Below, in pieces: positions 1 through 5,146 of a DNA stretch of 9,362 bases (its first letter is position 1; each line of letters begins with the position of its first letter). The translations under genes and the position numbers were made by a program. The stretch covers positions 1-9,362 of the forward strand of contig CAYTNN010000179.1 in the NCBI GenBank assembly GCA_964439135.1. The letters are read 5' to 3'. Under the pieces are notes generated by a model, which worked only from the letters and a program-made list of their open reading frames with translations, had not been told where the DNA came from and made no database searches. Source of the DNA: JAFGPJ01 sp964439135. Lineage in GTDB: Bacteria > Planctomycetota > Phycisphaerae > Sedimentisphaerales > Anaerobacaceae.

Positions 1-59
1 TGCATGTCTTAGCCACGCCGCCAGCGTTCGTTCTGAGCCAGGATCAAACCCTTCAATTT
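1..59 (-). rRNA. rrs: 16S ribosomal RNA, 5' end (partial)
   Basis: Read on the minus strand, the segment from 59 down to 1 begins AAATTGAAGGGTTTGATCC and continues into TGGCTCAGAACGAACGCTGG, the universal start of bacterial 16S rRNA (the 27F primer region, with G for A at one position). About 59 nt are present; the rest lies outside the window. The following tract GGCGGCGTGGCTAAGACATG resembles the PVC superphylum, probably Planctomycetota; that taxonomic reading is recalled and only moderately sure. The start at 59 is set by alignment to E. coli position 1. Confidence 0.97.
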
Positions 60-70
60 GTATCGTCGAA

Positions 71-86
71 TCCGTCCGAAGACGGA
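71..86 (-). other. UUCG tetraloop hairpin in pre-16S leader
   Basis: On the minus strand the segment reads TCCGTC-TTCG-GACGGA, a perfect 6-bp stem closed by a C(UUCG)G tetraloop, one of the most stable RNA hairpins. It ends 12 nt before the 16S start and may help pre-16S folding or processing; that role is inferred. Confidence 0.7.
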
Positions 87-265
87 AATCGTCGTTAAAG
101 GCTCAACATTTTCAAGCATACGCACCGAAAGTGCTGAATTTCTGGTACTGCAATTTTTAAGCTCAATCGGAAGGGCGTATCCCGCCGAAAGAGCTGCACT
201 TTCGCTGCTTAGCAACTGTCGGAAATAAATTTCCAACAATAGCTGGTTTGGCTTAACTGTTAACT

Positions 266-276
266 TGTCAAAGAGC
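266..276 (-). promoter_or_regulatory. boxA antitermination element
   Basis: The minus strand reads GCTCTTTGACA, close to the E. coli rrn boxA (TGCTCTTTAACA). In rrn leaders boxA is bound by NusB-NusE and supports Rho-resistant transcription. Its place between the promoter and the 16S gene supports the call. Confidence 0.85.
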
Positions 277-302
277 TTTACATATCTCTCAAAAAACTTA
301 GC

Positions 303-335
303 GGCCAAGCAAGGATATTAACCCTCCGCTTGACC
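303..335 (-). promoter_or_regulatory. boxB-like hairpin of rrn leader
   Basis: Minus-strand arms GGTCAAGC (335-328) and GCTTGGCC (310-303) can form an 8-bp stem with one G-U pair and a 17-nt loop. It begins within about 10 nt of the predicted transcript start and sits 26 nt before boxA, the usual boxB position. The function is inferred. Confidence 0.5.
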
Positions 336-340
336 ACGAA

Positions 341-349
341 TTATCCACA
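341..349 (+). promoter_or_regulatory. perfect DnaA box on the rrn start site
   Basis: The segment reads TTATCCACA, the exact consensus DnaA box. It covers the predicted rrn transcription start and touches the last base of the -10 hexamer, so a bound DnaA would be expected to hinder RNA polymerase. It is a single site, and binding is inferred. Confidence 0.45.
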
Positions 350-376
350 TTCTAACCAATATACGTCCGGCGTCAA
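349..376 (-). promoter_or_regulatory. rrn operon promoter (-35/-10)
   Basis: On the minus strand there is TTGACG (376-371), a 16-bp spacer and TAGAAT (354-349); each hexamer matches five of six sigma-70 consensus bases. The discriminator that follows is GTGGAT, partly GC-rich as expected for stringently controlled rRNA promoters. The predicted start is an A at about 342. Upstream, 377-420 is made of A- and T-tracts (eight A and five T runs on the plus strand), resembling an UP element that recruits the RNA polymerase alpha C-terminal domain. Confidence 0.8.
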
Positions 377-420
377 TAGAAATTCTAAAAAAAATCAAAA
401 ATTTTTCAAATATTTCCAGA
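377..420 (-). promoter_or_regulatory. AT-rich UP-element-like tract
   Basis: Runs of A and T directly abut the -35 hexamer of the rrn promoter. This composition and position match UP elements. The rest of the gap to the first plus-strand gene (421-606) holds nothing I can assign. Confidence 0.55.
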
Positions 421-606
421 TTCTTACAGATAACCACGAATAAACCTGGCGCAGCCTCGAGCTTCGCCCTTGGCCGCAACCAAAAAGTTCGTCTAATAGA
501 AAAGCTTCGTAAAATCTTGCAAATACAAAGGTTACGAGTGGCCAAAACAAAAATCGAGCATAAAAAACAACGTTTTGAAAGATTGTATTACGGATAAACG
601 CAACGA

Positions 607-675
607 AATAATCAATAAAAATAGTCAATAGTCAGTAGAAAATAGTCAATGTCAAAGGTCAATAATCAATTGCAA
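607..675 (+). repeat. heptanucleotide repeat tract 1
   Basis: Successive 7-mers from 620 read AATAGTC, AATAGTC, AGTAGAA, AATAGTC, AATGTCA, AAGGTCA, ATAATCA, ATTGCAA; an AATAATC at 607 is slightly out of register. The 7-bp period is clear and decays toward the right. The tract supplies the ATG at 649, which weakens that codon as a true start for the next gene. Confidence 0.75.
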
Positions 676-726
676 AGTGGGTCTTTTTTTGTTGAACAGC
701 GTTTCTCAAAAAGGTATCATCGTGAT

Positions 727-1056
727 ATGGTAGCAACAAGACAACAAGCACTGGGAATAGCCGCAAAGGTTCGAAGCGAGCTTGAGAAGTTATACGGGCA
801 AAGGCTTGCTGGAGTATATCTTTACGGCTCGGCCGCTCGCGACCAACTCACGCCGGACAGCGATATAGATATTGCCATCGTTCTCGACAAGATACAGAGC
901 CGTTTCGAGGAGATCGAGCGAACAGGCCAATTAGGCTCCGATGTGAGTCTGGAATACAGTACACTTGTGACCTTCTTTTTCATATCCGAATCCGATTTCA
1001 AGGAAGGCGTCTTTACAATACACAGAGTAATCAAACGGGAAGGAGTTCTTGTATGA
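727..1056 (+). CDS. MNT-type nucleotidyltransferase, antitoxin of a HEPN/MNT pair
   Basis: The protein is 109 aa from this start and is a minimal nucleotidyltransferase of the MNT group. The active-site signature is plain: G34-S35, ten residues, then D46-I-D48 (GSAARDQLTPDSDID), the GS-x10-D-x-D pattern of MntA-like antitoxins, which in characterised systems AMPylate the partner HEPN RNase. A hydrophobic strand precedes the motif (AGVYLYG). The frame is open to an ATG at 649 (26 residues more), but that extension is built from heptamer repeat sequence and has no Shine-Dalgarno site, so I favour 727, although its only candidate site (AAAAAGG, 708-714) lies 12 nt away. The stop overlaps the next ATG by 4 nt, so translation is probably coupled. 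AMPylation by this protein is inferred. Confidence 0.88.
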   Translation: MVATRQQALGIAAKVRSELEKLYGQRLAGVYLYGSAARDQLTPDSDIDIAIVLDKIQSRFEEIERTGQLGSDVSLEYSTLVTFFFISESDFKEGVFTIHRVIKREGVLV

Positions 1057-1427
1057 GAAAGGATGTTCAGAAACACCTTCAGAGCGCTGACATGTTCCTT
1101 CGAGAAAGCGAACATCTTTTCTCAGGGGGTTTCAGCAATGGAACCATAGGACGGGCCTATTATGCCATGTTTCACGCCGCCACTGCGGCACTTCTTGCCA
1201 AAGATATCGAAAGAACCTCACATCATGCAATTATTTCGGCTTTTGGTGAATTTATAGCCAAGCCGGGCTTGTTAGACGGAAAATTCCACAAATATATAAG
1301 AGAAGCATTCACGCTTCGAAACGATTGTGATTATCTTGCCCCGTTCGAGGCTGACGATTCTCAGGCGTCAACAACCCTCCAGAGGGCAAAGGAATTTGTC
1401 GAAGCTTGTAAAAAAATCGCTGAATAG
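1053..1427 (+). CDS. UPF0332-type HEPN domain protein, likely toxin partner
   Basis: The protein has 124 residues and is all-helical. It has the UPF0332/HEPN layout: RAYYAMFHAATAALLAK at 34-50, a conserved GxF..xxKPGLLD stretch around 65-75, and LRNDCDY at 88-94. Most HEPN RNases carry R-x4-6-H; here the equivalent place has R89-N-D-C-D-Y94, the RxxxDY form usual in UPF0332, so the histidine is absent. The start is firm: AAGGAG at 1040-1045 lies 7 nt before the ATG, and the ATGA overlaps the stop of the nucleotidyltransferase gene. By analogy to HepT/MntA (type VII toxin-antitoxin) this would be the toxin, but UPF0332 members are less well characterised, and nuclease activity without the histidine is uncertain. 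Confidence 0.88.
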   Translation: MRKDVQKHLQSADMFLRESEHLFSGGFSNGTIGRAYYAMFHAATAALLAKDIERTSHHAIISAFGEFIAKPGLLDGKFHKYIREAFTLRNDCDYLAPFEADDSQASTTLQRAKEFVEACKKIAE

Positions 1428-1434
1428 CCTGTAG

Positions 1435-1453
1435 GGTGGCGGCTTGCCCCACC
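1435..1453 (+). repeat. stable hairpin just after the HEPN gene
   Basis: GGTGG-C-GGC-TT-GCC-CCACC folds into an 8-bp stem with one bulged C. It begins 7 nt after the stop codon of the HEPN gene. There is no T-run behind it, so it is not a classic intrinsic terminator; it may protect the 3' end or be a member of a dispersed palindromic repeat family. Confidence 0.5.
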
Positions 1454-1738
1454 AAAGACTATATTAATCCATTAATGACCAAATACCCCGAATAAAAACG
1501 GCAGACCTCAGGTCGTAGGAACCCACGCTATATGCGCTGCTGTCCTTTCGGACAACCTACGATTAATCCTGCACATGCCTACCTGTTTACATAATACACT
1601 GCTTAAGCTGATTCTGTCAAACAAAATCCTCCGATTTTTACAAATTTTCTATCTATACACTGTCTTTTTACTTCCTTCATCCTGAATTAGCCTTTAGTCC
1701 TGAGCAGAGCCGAATGGGGTAGTCGAATGGATAGTCAA
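1454..1738. other. gene-free spacer between converging gene pairs
   Basis: No gene is seen. Two structures stand out. First, TCGTAGG (1513-1519) and CCTACGA (1556-1562) can pair around an inner TGTCC-TTTC-GGACA hairpin (1541-1554). Second, 1675-1730 resembles a decayed copy of the common intergenic repeat that reads roughly CCTGAGC...GTCGAA. The right end carries an AGTCAAT unit of the heptamer type. The two flanking operons converge here and no strong intrinsic terminator is visible. Confidence 0.5.
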
Positions 1739-2239
1739 TTACAAGGGTCGCTTCTTTTTCGTTCCTTTGAGCTTCATGATCGCTTCGAGCTGCAAGAGGG
1801 CCTCCCGGTCTCGCGGGCGGTTCATCGCTCTTTTCGATTTTATCAGAGCTTCCAGACTCAATACGCACATTTTCATATCTTCAACTTCAACAAGCCTGCT
1901 TGCCCGCTTGACCTGGTCGTAATCGCCAAGGCCGTCTATAAAGCTCAGACAGTCCAATTGACCTATCTTCGTATCGAGATACAGATTTTTAAATTGGCCG
2001 GACGTTTGCTCGTTCAACTGAAGCTTTTTCCGCCCCGGCGTCATTCGGTGCACAGGGTCCAAATCAGAGAGTGCTTTTTGCAGGGCGAGCAGATTGGCAG
2101 GCGAGAAATCGCAGCAGATATCGACGTCCTGAGTAACGTACGTACATCCGTGAACGACGCCTGCAAAACCTCCTACGATTACGAAATCCACGCCGGCCTT
2201 AGCTATGCGTTCAAGCAGATTTACGAAATCGCTGCTCAC
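1739..2239 (-). CDS. nucleotidyltransferase of the AbiEii/DUF6036-like kind
   Basis: The protein has 166 residues. The N-terminal core shows VIVGGFAGVVHG (20-31) followed by T36-Q-D38-V-D40-I, the GG...T-x-D-x-D motif of the DNA polymerase beta superfamily; a third acidic residue may be D96 in QLDCLS. The C-terminal part has LEALIKSKRAMNRPRDREAL (129-148), the L-x-x-K...RPxD pattern common in these enzymes. The gene overlaps the upstream 65-aa gene by 4 nt, so the two are probably co-translated. Related proteins include enzymes of type IV toxin-antitoxin systems, but many are uncharacterised, and toxin or antitoxin roles cannot be assigned. The last codons run into a heptamer-like AATTGAC unit, so the C-terminus may have been altered by the repeat. 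Confidence 0.87.
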   Translation of the reverse strand: MSSDFVNLLERIAKAGVDFVIVGGFAGVVHGCTYVTQDVDICCDFSPANLLALQKALSDLDPVHRMTPGRKKLQLNEQTSGQFKNLYLDTKIGQLDCLSFIDGLGDYDQVKRASRLVEVEDMKMCVLSLEALIKSKRAMNRPRDREALLQLEAIMKLKGTKKKRPL

Positions 2240-2433
2240 AATTCTCTCGCTTTCCGGAGTTTTTCCGCCGTATTAAGTGCGATTTGATGTCTCTTAATGC
2301 GTTCCATGCAGCTTCTGCCGGCATTGTCAATAAGCGCCGAGACATCTATCCCGTAGTCGATAGCCGCCTGGATCGGGTCTTTTTGAATGGATTTGCTCTT
2401 TGTTTGACTGCTTATTTTCTGCTTAGCTGCCAT
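2236..2433 (-). CDS. small partner protein of the nucleotidyltransferase
   Basis: The protein has 65 residues: a basic, polar N-terminus (1-18), then AAIDYGIDVSALIDN (23-37), then a helical segment RIKRHQIALNTAEKLRKARE (45-64). Small proteins with this pattern (a YGID-like stretch, then an RxxxHQ-containing helix) often precede nucleotidyltransferases of this type; I recall the pattern but not a named family. I chose ATG 2433 over an in-frame TTG at 2442 because the TTG overlaps the -10 hexamer (2447-2442). No Shine-Dalgarno site is present, and the predicted transcript would begin only a few bases before the ATG. It overlaps the nucleotidyltransferase start by 4 nt. Confidence 0.75.
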   Translation of the reverse strand: MAAKQKISSQTKSKSIQKDPIQAAIDYGIDVSALIDNAGRSCMERIKRHQIALNTAEKLRKAREL

Positions 2434-2441
2434 AACAGGCA

Positions 2442-2470
2442 ATTATAAGCATCTTGATACGCCGCTTCAA
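2442..2470 (-). promoter_or_regulatory. promoter of the nucleotidyltransferase pair
   Basis: On the minus strand there is TTGAAG (2470-2465), a 17-bp spacer and a perfect TATAAT (2447-2442). The expected start is at about 2435, two bases before the ATG, so the mRNA would be essentially leaderless. This agrees with the absence of a ribosome binding site. Confidence 0.65.
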
Positions 2471-2533
2471 TAGCAAAGTAGATGTGTTTCGGATTTCATC
2501 CTGAATCCGGCATCGAGAACCAAAAGGCAATAA

Positions 2534-2575
2534 TTCACCCTGTGAGATGGCGGCTTAACCTATCTCATGGGGTAA
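2534..2575. repeat. palindromic repeat, TATCTCAYGGGGTAA family
   Basis: The left arm TTCACCCTGTGAGAT (2534-2548) and right arm TATCTCATGGGGTAA (2561-2575) form an imperfect inverted repeat with a 12-nt loop. The same unit recurs at 6663-6738, so it is a dispersed element rather than a local accident. The role is unknown. Confidence 0.6.
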
Positions 2576-2602
2576 ATCGACAATCGACAATCGTAAATGA
2601 AT
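2575..2602 (+). repeat. heptanucleotide repeat tract 2
   Basis: Consecutive 7-mers read AATCGAC, AATCGAC, AATCGTA, AATGAAT. They follow directly on the right arm of the palindromic repeat. After them, 2606-2632 (CCGCAGATTAACGC...) resembles another common intergenic repeat. Confidence 0.7.
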
Positions 2603-2665
2603 TAACCGCAGATTAACGCTGATTACGCAGATAAATAATGTTGTCATCCCTGAGGAAGCAGGGAC

Positions 2666-2700
2666 AATCGTAAATCGACAATTGAAAATCGTAAATTGAA
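2666..2700 (+). repeat. heptanucleotide repeat tract 3
   Basis: Five consecutive 7-mers read AATCGTA, AATCGAC, AATTGAA, AATCGTA, AATTGAA. It ends 10 nt before the left direct repeat of the 107-aa gene unit. Confidence 0.7.
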
Positions 2701-2710
2701 ACGGCTTCCC

Positions 2711-2749
2711 CCAGTGAAAGGGAGAAATAAGTAAGTCGGCCCCGGATTT
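2711..2749 (+). repeat. left direct repeat of the 107-aa gene unit
   Basis: This 39-bp segment contains GGGAGAAATAAGTAAG and matches 3150-3188 at about 34 of 39 bases in the same orientation. The two copies bracket the minus-strand gene at 2749-3072; the left copy touches its stop codon. Confidence 0.7.
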
Positions 2750-3072
2750 TAACTTATTTCCCATTCACCACAATGTGAAGAAGAGCCAAATATGTCCGTG
2801 CTTAGTTTCTTGGAGTCAACTAAGCAGATGCCATACTTGCCAGCATTAGAATGAAGTCGTCGCTCCAATTCCCCGTGTAGGGCTCGAAATGGAGCATCTA
2901 CGGACTTATATTCGGTAAGCGCGTCTATGTATTCGTGCTGATACTTCTTTGCTAGTGATTTCACAAAAGCATGAAATGTGAAACGCGGGCCCATCTCTGC
3001 GATGATATCAGGAAAGTGGATCTGCAGAGCGTCGGTCCATGCACCCGCAAGACTTCGACAGGTTTTAGTCAT
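2749..3072 (-). CDS. hypothetical 107-aa protein
   Basis: I do not recognise a family. The product looks like a real soluble protein: mixed composition, with a central segment FTFHAFVKSLAKKYQHEY (31-48) and a predicted helix FRALHGELERRLHSN (62-76), and a C-terminus containing a single C-x2-D and HCGEW. The start is supported by GAGG (3083-3080) 7 nt before the ATG, and the gene appears more GC-rich than its flanks. The stop at 2749-2751 lies at the edge of a direct repeat, so the C-terminus may have been set by repeat insertion. It shares its strand with the four minus-strand genes around it but is separated from them by repeats, so it probably stands alone. A defence-related role would rest on context only. 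Confidence 0.6.
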   Translation of the reverse strand: MTKTCRSLAGAWTDALQIHFPDIIAEMGPRFTFHAFVKSLAKKYQHEYIDALTEYKSVDAPFRALHGELERRLHSNAGKYGICLVDSKKLSTDIFGSSSHCGEWEIS

Positions 3073-3110
3073 AATGTTACCTCGGATGTTATTCGCGGAC
3101 AGTCAACCAT

Positions 3111-3139
3111 TTTTTCCGCACTGCCCTCAGCCATTAATA
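3111..3139 (+). repeat. dispersed repeat, copy 1 (CAGCCATTAATA element)
   Basis: This 29-bp segment, containing GCACTGCCCTCAGCCATTAA, matches 7362-7390 at 27 of 29 bases. In this copy it runs into the right direct repeat of the 107-aa unit; in the other copy it cuts into a PQQ-like gene. Confidence 0.75.
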
Positions 3140-3149
3140 AGTTTTTCAC

Positions 3150-3188
3150 CCAGTCAAACGGAGAAATAAGTAAGACGTCCACGGATTT
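3150..3188 (+). repeat. right direct repeat of the 107-aa gene unit
   Basis: Partner of 2711-2749 (about 34 of 39 identical, same orientation, core GGAGAAATAAGTAAG). Between it and the next repeat at 3239 lies only a short AT-rich spacer with AAAGGGCTGACCC. Confidence 0.7.
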
Positions 3189-3238
3189 CTTTAGAAAACT
3201 GTTAAAGATTAAAGAAAGGGCTGACCCTTAAAATAATC

Positions 3239-3284
3239 CCTCTATCAAAACCTATTATTATCAATCGCAACTCATCGAAAAATG
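3239..3284 (+). repeat. left direct repeat of the HEPN gene unit
   Basis: This 46-bp segment (starts CCTCTATCAAAA, ends CATCGAAAAATG) matches 4455-4500 at about 40 of 46 bases in the same orientation. A partial third copy, CAATTCATCGAAAAATG, lies at 4567-4583. The pair brackets the HEPN-domain gene. Confidence 0.75.
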
Positions 3285-3325
3285 CACTCCCTATGGGGCG
3301 GGCGGGGACCTTTAATTTTCCCGAT

Positions 3326-4243
3326 TTATGCAAATCCGCGCTTGTTTAATGCAGCACAAAGAGCAACTTTGTCCATACTAAGTTCATAGACTTTCACAAT
3401 TGAATCTCTGACGTATTTCCGCAGTTTCAAAAGATCCTTTTTGCTGATCTCTTTGTTGTTACCCGTATGGACCAATTTCGAACGTTTATCGTACAAATCT
3501 TTTATATCTCCAAATACTTTTTCTGACACATTTTCTTTCTTATCCAAAAGAACGGCAGTATTTCTAGAGACGCGGTAACGTAATTCACCTTGTCCGGGAT
3601 TAAGCATCGTCTCCAAACCTATCATCAGTGATAAAAAAGCAAGAGCCAGATTAGAAACATGATAAGAAACTTCAAAGCTCTCAAAAGCCAACTGTAAATA
3701 CTTGTGGCTAAAGGGGAGAGAGGTATTATCAATGAAATCCTGCAATTTCTGTTTTTGACCTCTATGAACTTTGTATTTAACATCGGAGCCAAGAAAAGAT
3801 TCAGATCCTGCACCCATTACTATCTTTACTCCATCTGCGTTATCGATGTAATAATATAAAAATGGGATACAAATATTGACATCGTAAAAAAGTCGCATCA
3901 ATTGCAGTTTTTGCTTAAGACCCTTCACCACCTGTTTGTTGTGAAAGGGAAATAATTTGCTGGGCCATTCAGTTATGGAGTCATTTTCATTAAATTTTAA
4001 GTTATCTTTTAGTGATGATGTGACACAGTATCTATGCTTCTCGTTATTATAATAACCTAAATCCGAAGTTAGTTTTTTAATAATTCCAAATGGACTTGTG
4101 TCGTGTGTAAGCTGCAATAAGAGATTAGCTGCTTTATTGTAAGAAAGTTTTTGCATCTTGAAGACAGAGCCAAAATCAACTTTCATTATAGAATTATCTA
4201 CGTTTGCCAAGAAGCCAATGAATTTTATTTCTTTTTGAGCCAT
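3326..4243 (-). CDS. HEPN-domain protein, ApeA-like, probable defence RNase
   Basis: The protein has 305 residues. The C-terminal third looks like an ApeA-type HEPN domain: a helix with LSLMIGLETMLNPG (204-217), then ELRYRVSRNTAVLL (220-233), then DIKDLYDKRSKLVHTG (246-261). The last holds R254-S-K-L-V-H259, an intact R-x4-H motif of HEPN ribonucleases, followed by a helical tail. The N-terminal two thirds (1-185) are mixed alpha/beta and unrecognised; in such proteins this part often senses the trigger. Characterised HEPN RNases of this type cause abortive infection by RNA cleavage, so that role is inferred. The gene is visibly AT-rich compared with the 8375 gene and lies between direct repeats, both suggesting transfer. 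The ATG at 4243 has only a weak upstream GAGA. It stands alone on its strand. Confidence 0.8.
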   Translation of the reverse strand: MAQKEIKFIGFLANVDNSIMKVDFGSVFKMQKLSYNKAANLLLQLTHDTSPFGIIKKLTSDLGYYNNEKHRYCVTSSLKDNLKFNENDSITEWPSKLFPFHNKQVVKGLKQKLQLMRLFYDVNICIPFLYYYIDNADGVKIVMGAGSESFLGSDVKYKVHRGQKQKLQDFIDNTSLPFSHKYLQLAFESFEVSYHVSNLALAFLSLMIGLETMLNPGQGELRYRVSRNTAVLLDKKENVSEKVFGDIKDLYDKRSKLVHTGNNKEISKKDLLKLRKYVRDSIVKVYELSMDKVALCAALNKRGFA

Positions 4244-4365
4244 TTTGCATCTCTATTGAGAGTATTAGGATCACATCTTTTTTACAACTTATTTCAGGTA
4301 TCTCCTATACCATCAATCCGTCATCTGTTAATAAGTTCCTTAATTTCTTGTCCCTTCCAATATAT

Positions 4366-4467
4366 TCATTTTTCCCGTGAATTGGGGCCACCATACTTAA
4401 TTCCAGCCGATGTCTGCATCCCAAAGCTCCGCAGTAATTCAGCCCACCCGCTGTCCTCTATCAAAAT
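4366..4467 (-). pseudogene. C-terminal fragment related to the 6219-6529 gene
   Basis: On the minus strand a stop-free frame of 33 codons reads ...WAELLRSFGMQTSAGIKYGG and ends shortly after. It matches the end of the damaged gene at 6219-6529 in the pattern (I/L)(I/L)R-x-FG...SxG..YGGP. At DNA level 4384-4425 and 6249-6290 agree at 35 of 42 bases. No start codon or upstream part is present, and the frame runs back into the 4455-4500 repeat, so this is a remnant. The family is unknown. Confidence 0.5.
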
Positions 4468-4500
4468 CTATCATTATCAAGCACAACCCATCGAAAAATA
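4455..4500 (+). repeat. right direct repeat of the HEPN gene unit
   Basis: Partner of 3239-3284 (about 40 of 46 identical, same orientation). It lies immediately left of the inverted repeat of the next unit (4530-4558), so the two cassettes nearly abut. Confidence 0.75.
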
Positions 4501-4529
4501 TATCGTAACACTCTAATTCTCTTGTTACC

Positions 4530-4558
4530 TAAATTTTAATAGGTGACTGTCCCTAGTT
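4530..4558 (+). repeat. left inverted repeat of the TIR/DRT-like operon
   Basis: TAAATTTTAATAGGTGAC followed by TGTCCCTAGTT. The reverse complement of 6198-6228 is identical except for two extra bases (AC) after GGTGAC. The GGTGAC(AC)TGTCCC core resembles sequences seen near REP-associated transposons, though no transposase is present here. Confidence 0.8.
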
Positions 4559-4566
4559 TTAAAACA

Positions 4567-4612
4567 CAATTCATCGAAAAATGTACCACTTTGGGGCAGG
4601 CGTATCCCTTTA
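4567..4612 (+). repeat. partial third copy of the CATCGAAAAATG repeat
   Basis: CAATTCATCGAAAAATG (4567-4583) repeats the right end of 3239-3284, and the similarity continues loosely (TGGGGC and CCTTTAA blocks, compare 3294-3314). It lies just inside the left inverted repeat. Confidence 0.5.
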
Positions 4613-4692
4613 AATTCATAGATGTGAGTGACATGCCGCATAGGGCGAAGTGCGTTGTGGGTGTTACAGCTATGGTGGGTATTGAGAACTCG

Positions 4693-5091
4693 CTAAGAAG
4701 CGCGATTGCTCTTTTCGATAATTGAAGATGTTTTCTCTATACCCAATAACTCGCTGTGAATACAGTTCAATACGTCTCTTGGTTTGCTCATTGACGAAAC
4801 CAAAGACCTTGTTTCCCGAGCTGTATTTTGGAGCGTTTTGATGGTTTTACCATAGTCAGCACCGTAGTTGCGCCCTATTCGGCTATATTGAAGATGAGCA
4901 CCTTGGAGAGCCCTAAAAAGCTCAAGCTGATTGTCCCTTGCTTCAGGCTCCCGCCTTAATTTCCTTAATGCCTCATTAAGGAAACGAACAGCGTCCTCAA
5001 AATCTAATTCGATGGCTTTGTAATTGTAATTGGCTTTCATTTTGTCGCCATTCCCACCATACAAACTTAAAAACATCATCCTTTCGACCAC
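4693..5091 (-). CDS. small helical protein, second gene of the TIR/DRT-like operon
   Basis: The product has 132 residues, is mainly helical and charged, and belongs to no family I recognise. Likely helices are at 28-48 (ELDFEDAVRFLNEALRKLR), 52-75 and 81-101. The GTG start at 5091 is supported by AGGAG (5103-5099) 7 nt upstream; a later ATG at 5040 (residue 18) lacks such a site. It begins 55 nt after the stop of the 318-aa gene on the same strand, with no visible terminator or promoter between, so the two are probably co-transcribed and may act together, the small protein as partner, immunity or regulator. That relation is inferred from layout only. Confidence 0.75.
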   Translation of the reverse strand: MVERMMFLSLYGGNGDKMKANYNYKAIELDFEDAVRFLNEALRKLRREPEARDNQLELFRALQGAHLQYSRIGRNYGADYGKTIKTLQNTARETRSLVSSMSKPRDVLNCIHSELLGIEKTSSIIEKSNRAS

Positions 5092-5146
5092 TTCTTATCT
5101 CCTATTATCGTCTATTTCTTAATACGACTTTTGGGTATTACTTTTG

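Larger units (their letters stand above)
60..342 (-). other. pre-16S rRNA leader
   Basis: This 283-nt stretch lies between the predicted rrn transcription start (about 342) and the 16S start. It holds no credible gene. Going downstream it carries a boxB-like hairpin (335-303), a boxA antitermination site (276-266) and, just before 16S, a hairpin with a UUCG tetraloop (86-71). This boxB-boxA order matches bacterial rrn leaders, in which Nus factors bind boxA to prevent early termination. Confidence 0.8.

Noticed and set aside
380..597. Stop-free plus-strand frame ending ...KKQRFERLYYG
   Set aside because: It has no usable ATG or GTG with a ribosome site and begins inside the rrn UP-element tract. 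The opposing minus frame at 395-628 starts in a heptamer repeat and is equally unsupported.
822..1115. 97-codon minus-strand frame
   Set aside because: Shadow of the MNT nucleotidyltransferase gene, whose motif and coupling to the HEPN gene are clear.
1727..2287. 186-codon plus-strand frame, longer than the gene opposite it
   Set aside because: The minus strand encodes a clear nucleotidyltransferase (GGFAG and T-x-D-x-D) with an overlapping partner gene; the plus frame has no recognisable motif or ribosome site.
4151..4516. 121-codon plus-strand frame
   Set aside because: It overlaps the start of the HEPN gene and then crosses two repeats; no ribosome site and composition not protein-like.
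4543..4725. 60-codon plus-strand frame
   Set aside because: It starts with GTG inside the inverted repeat, crosses the third CATCGAAAAATG copy and overlaps the end of the 132-aa gene.
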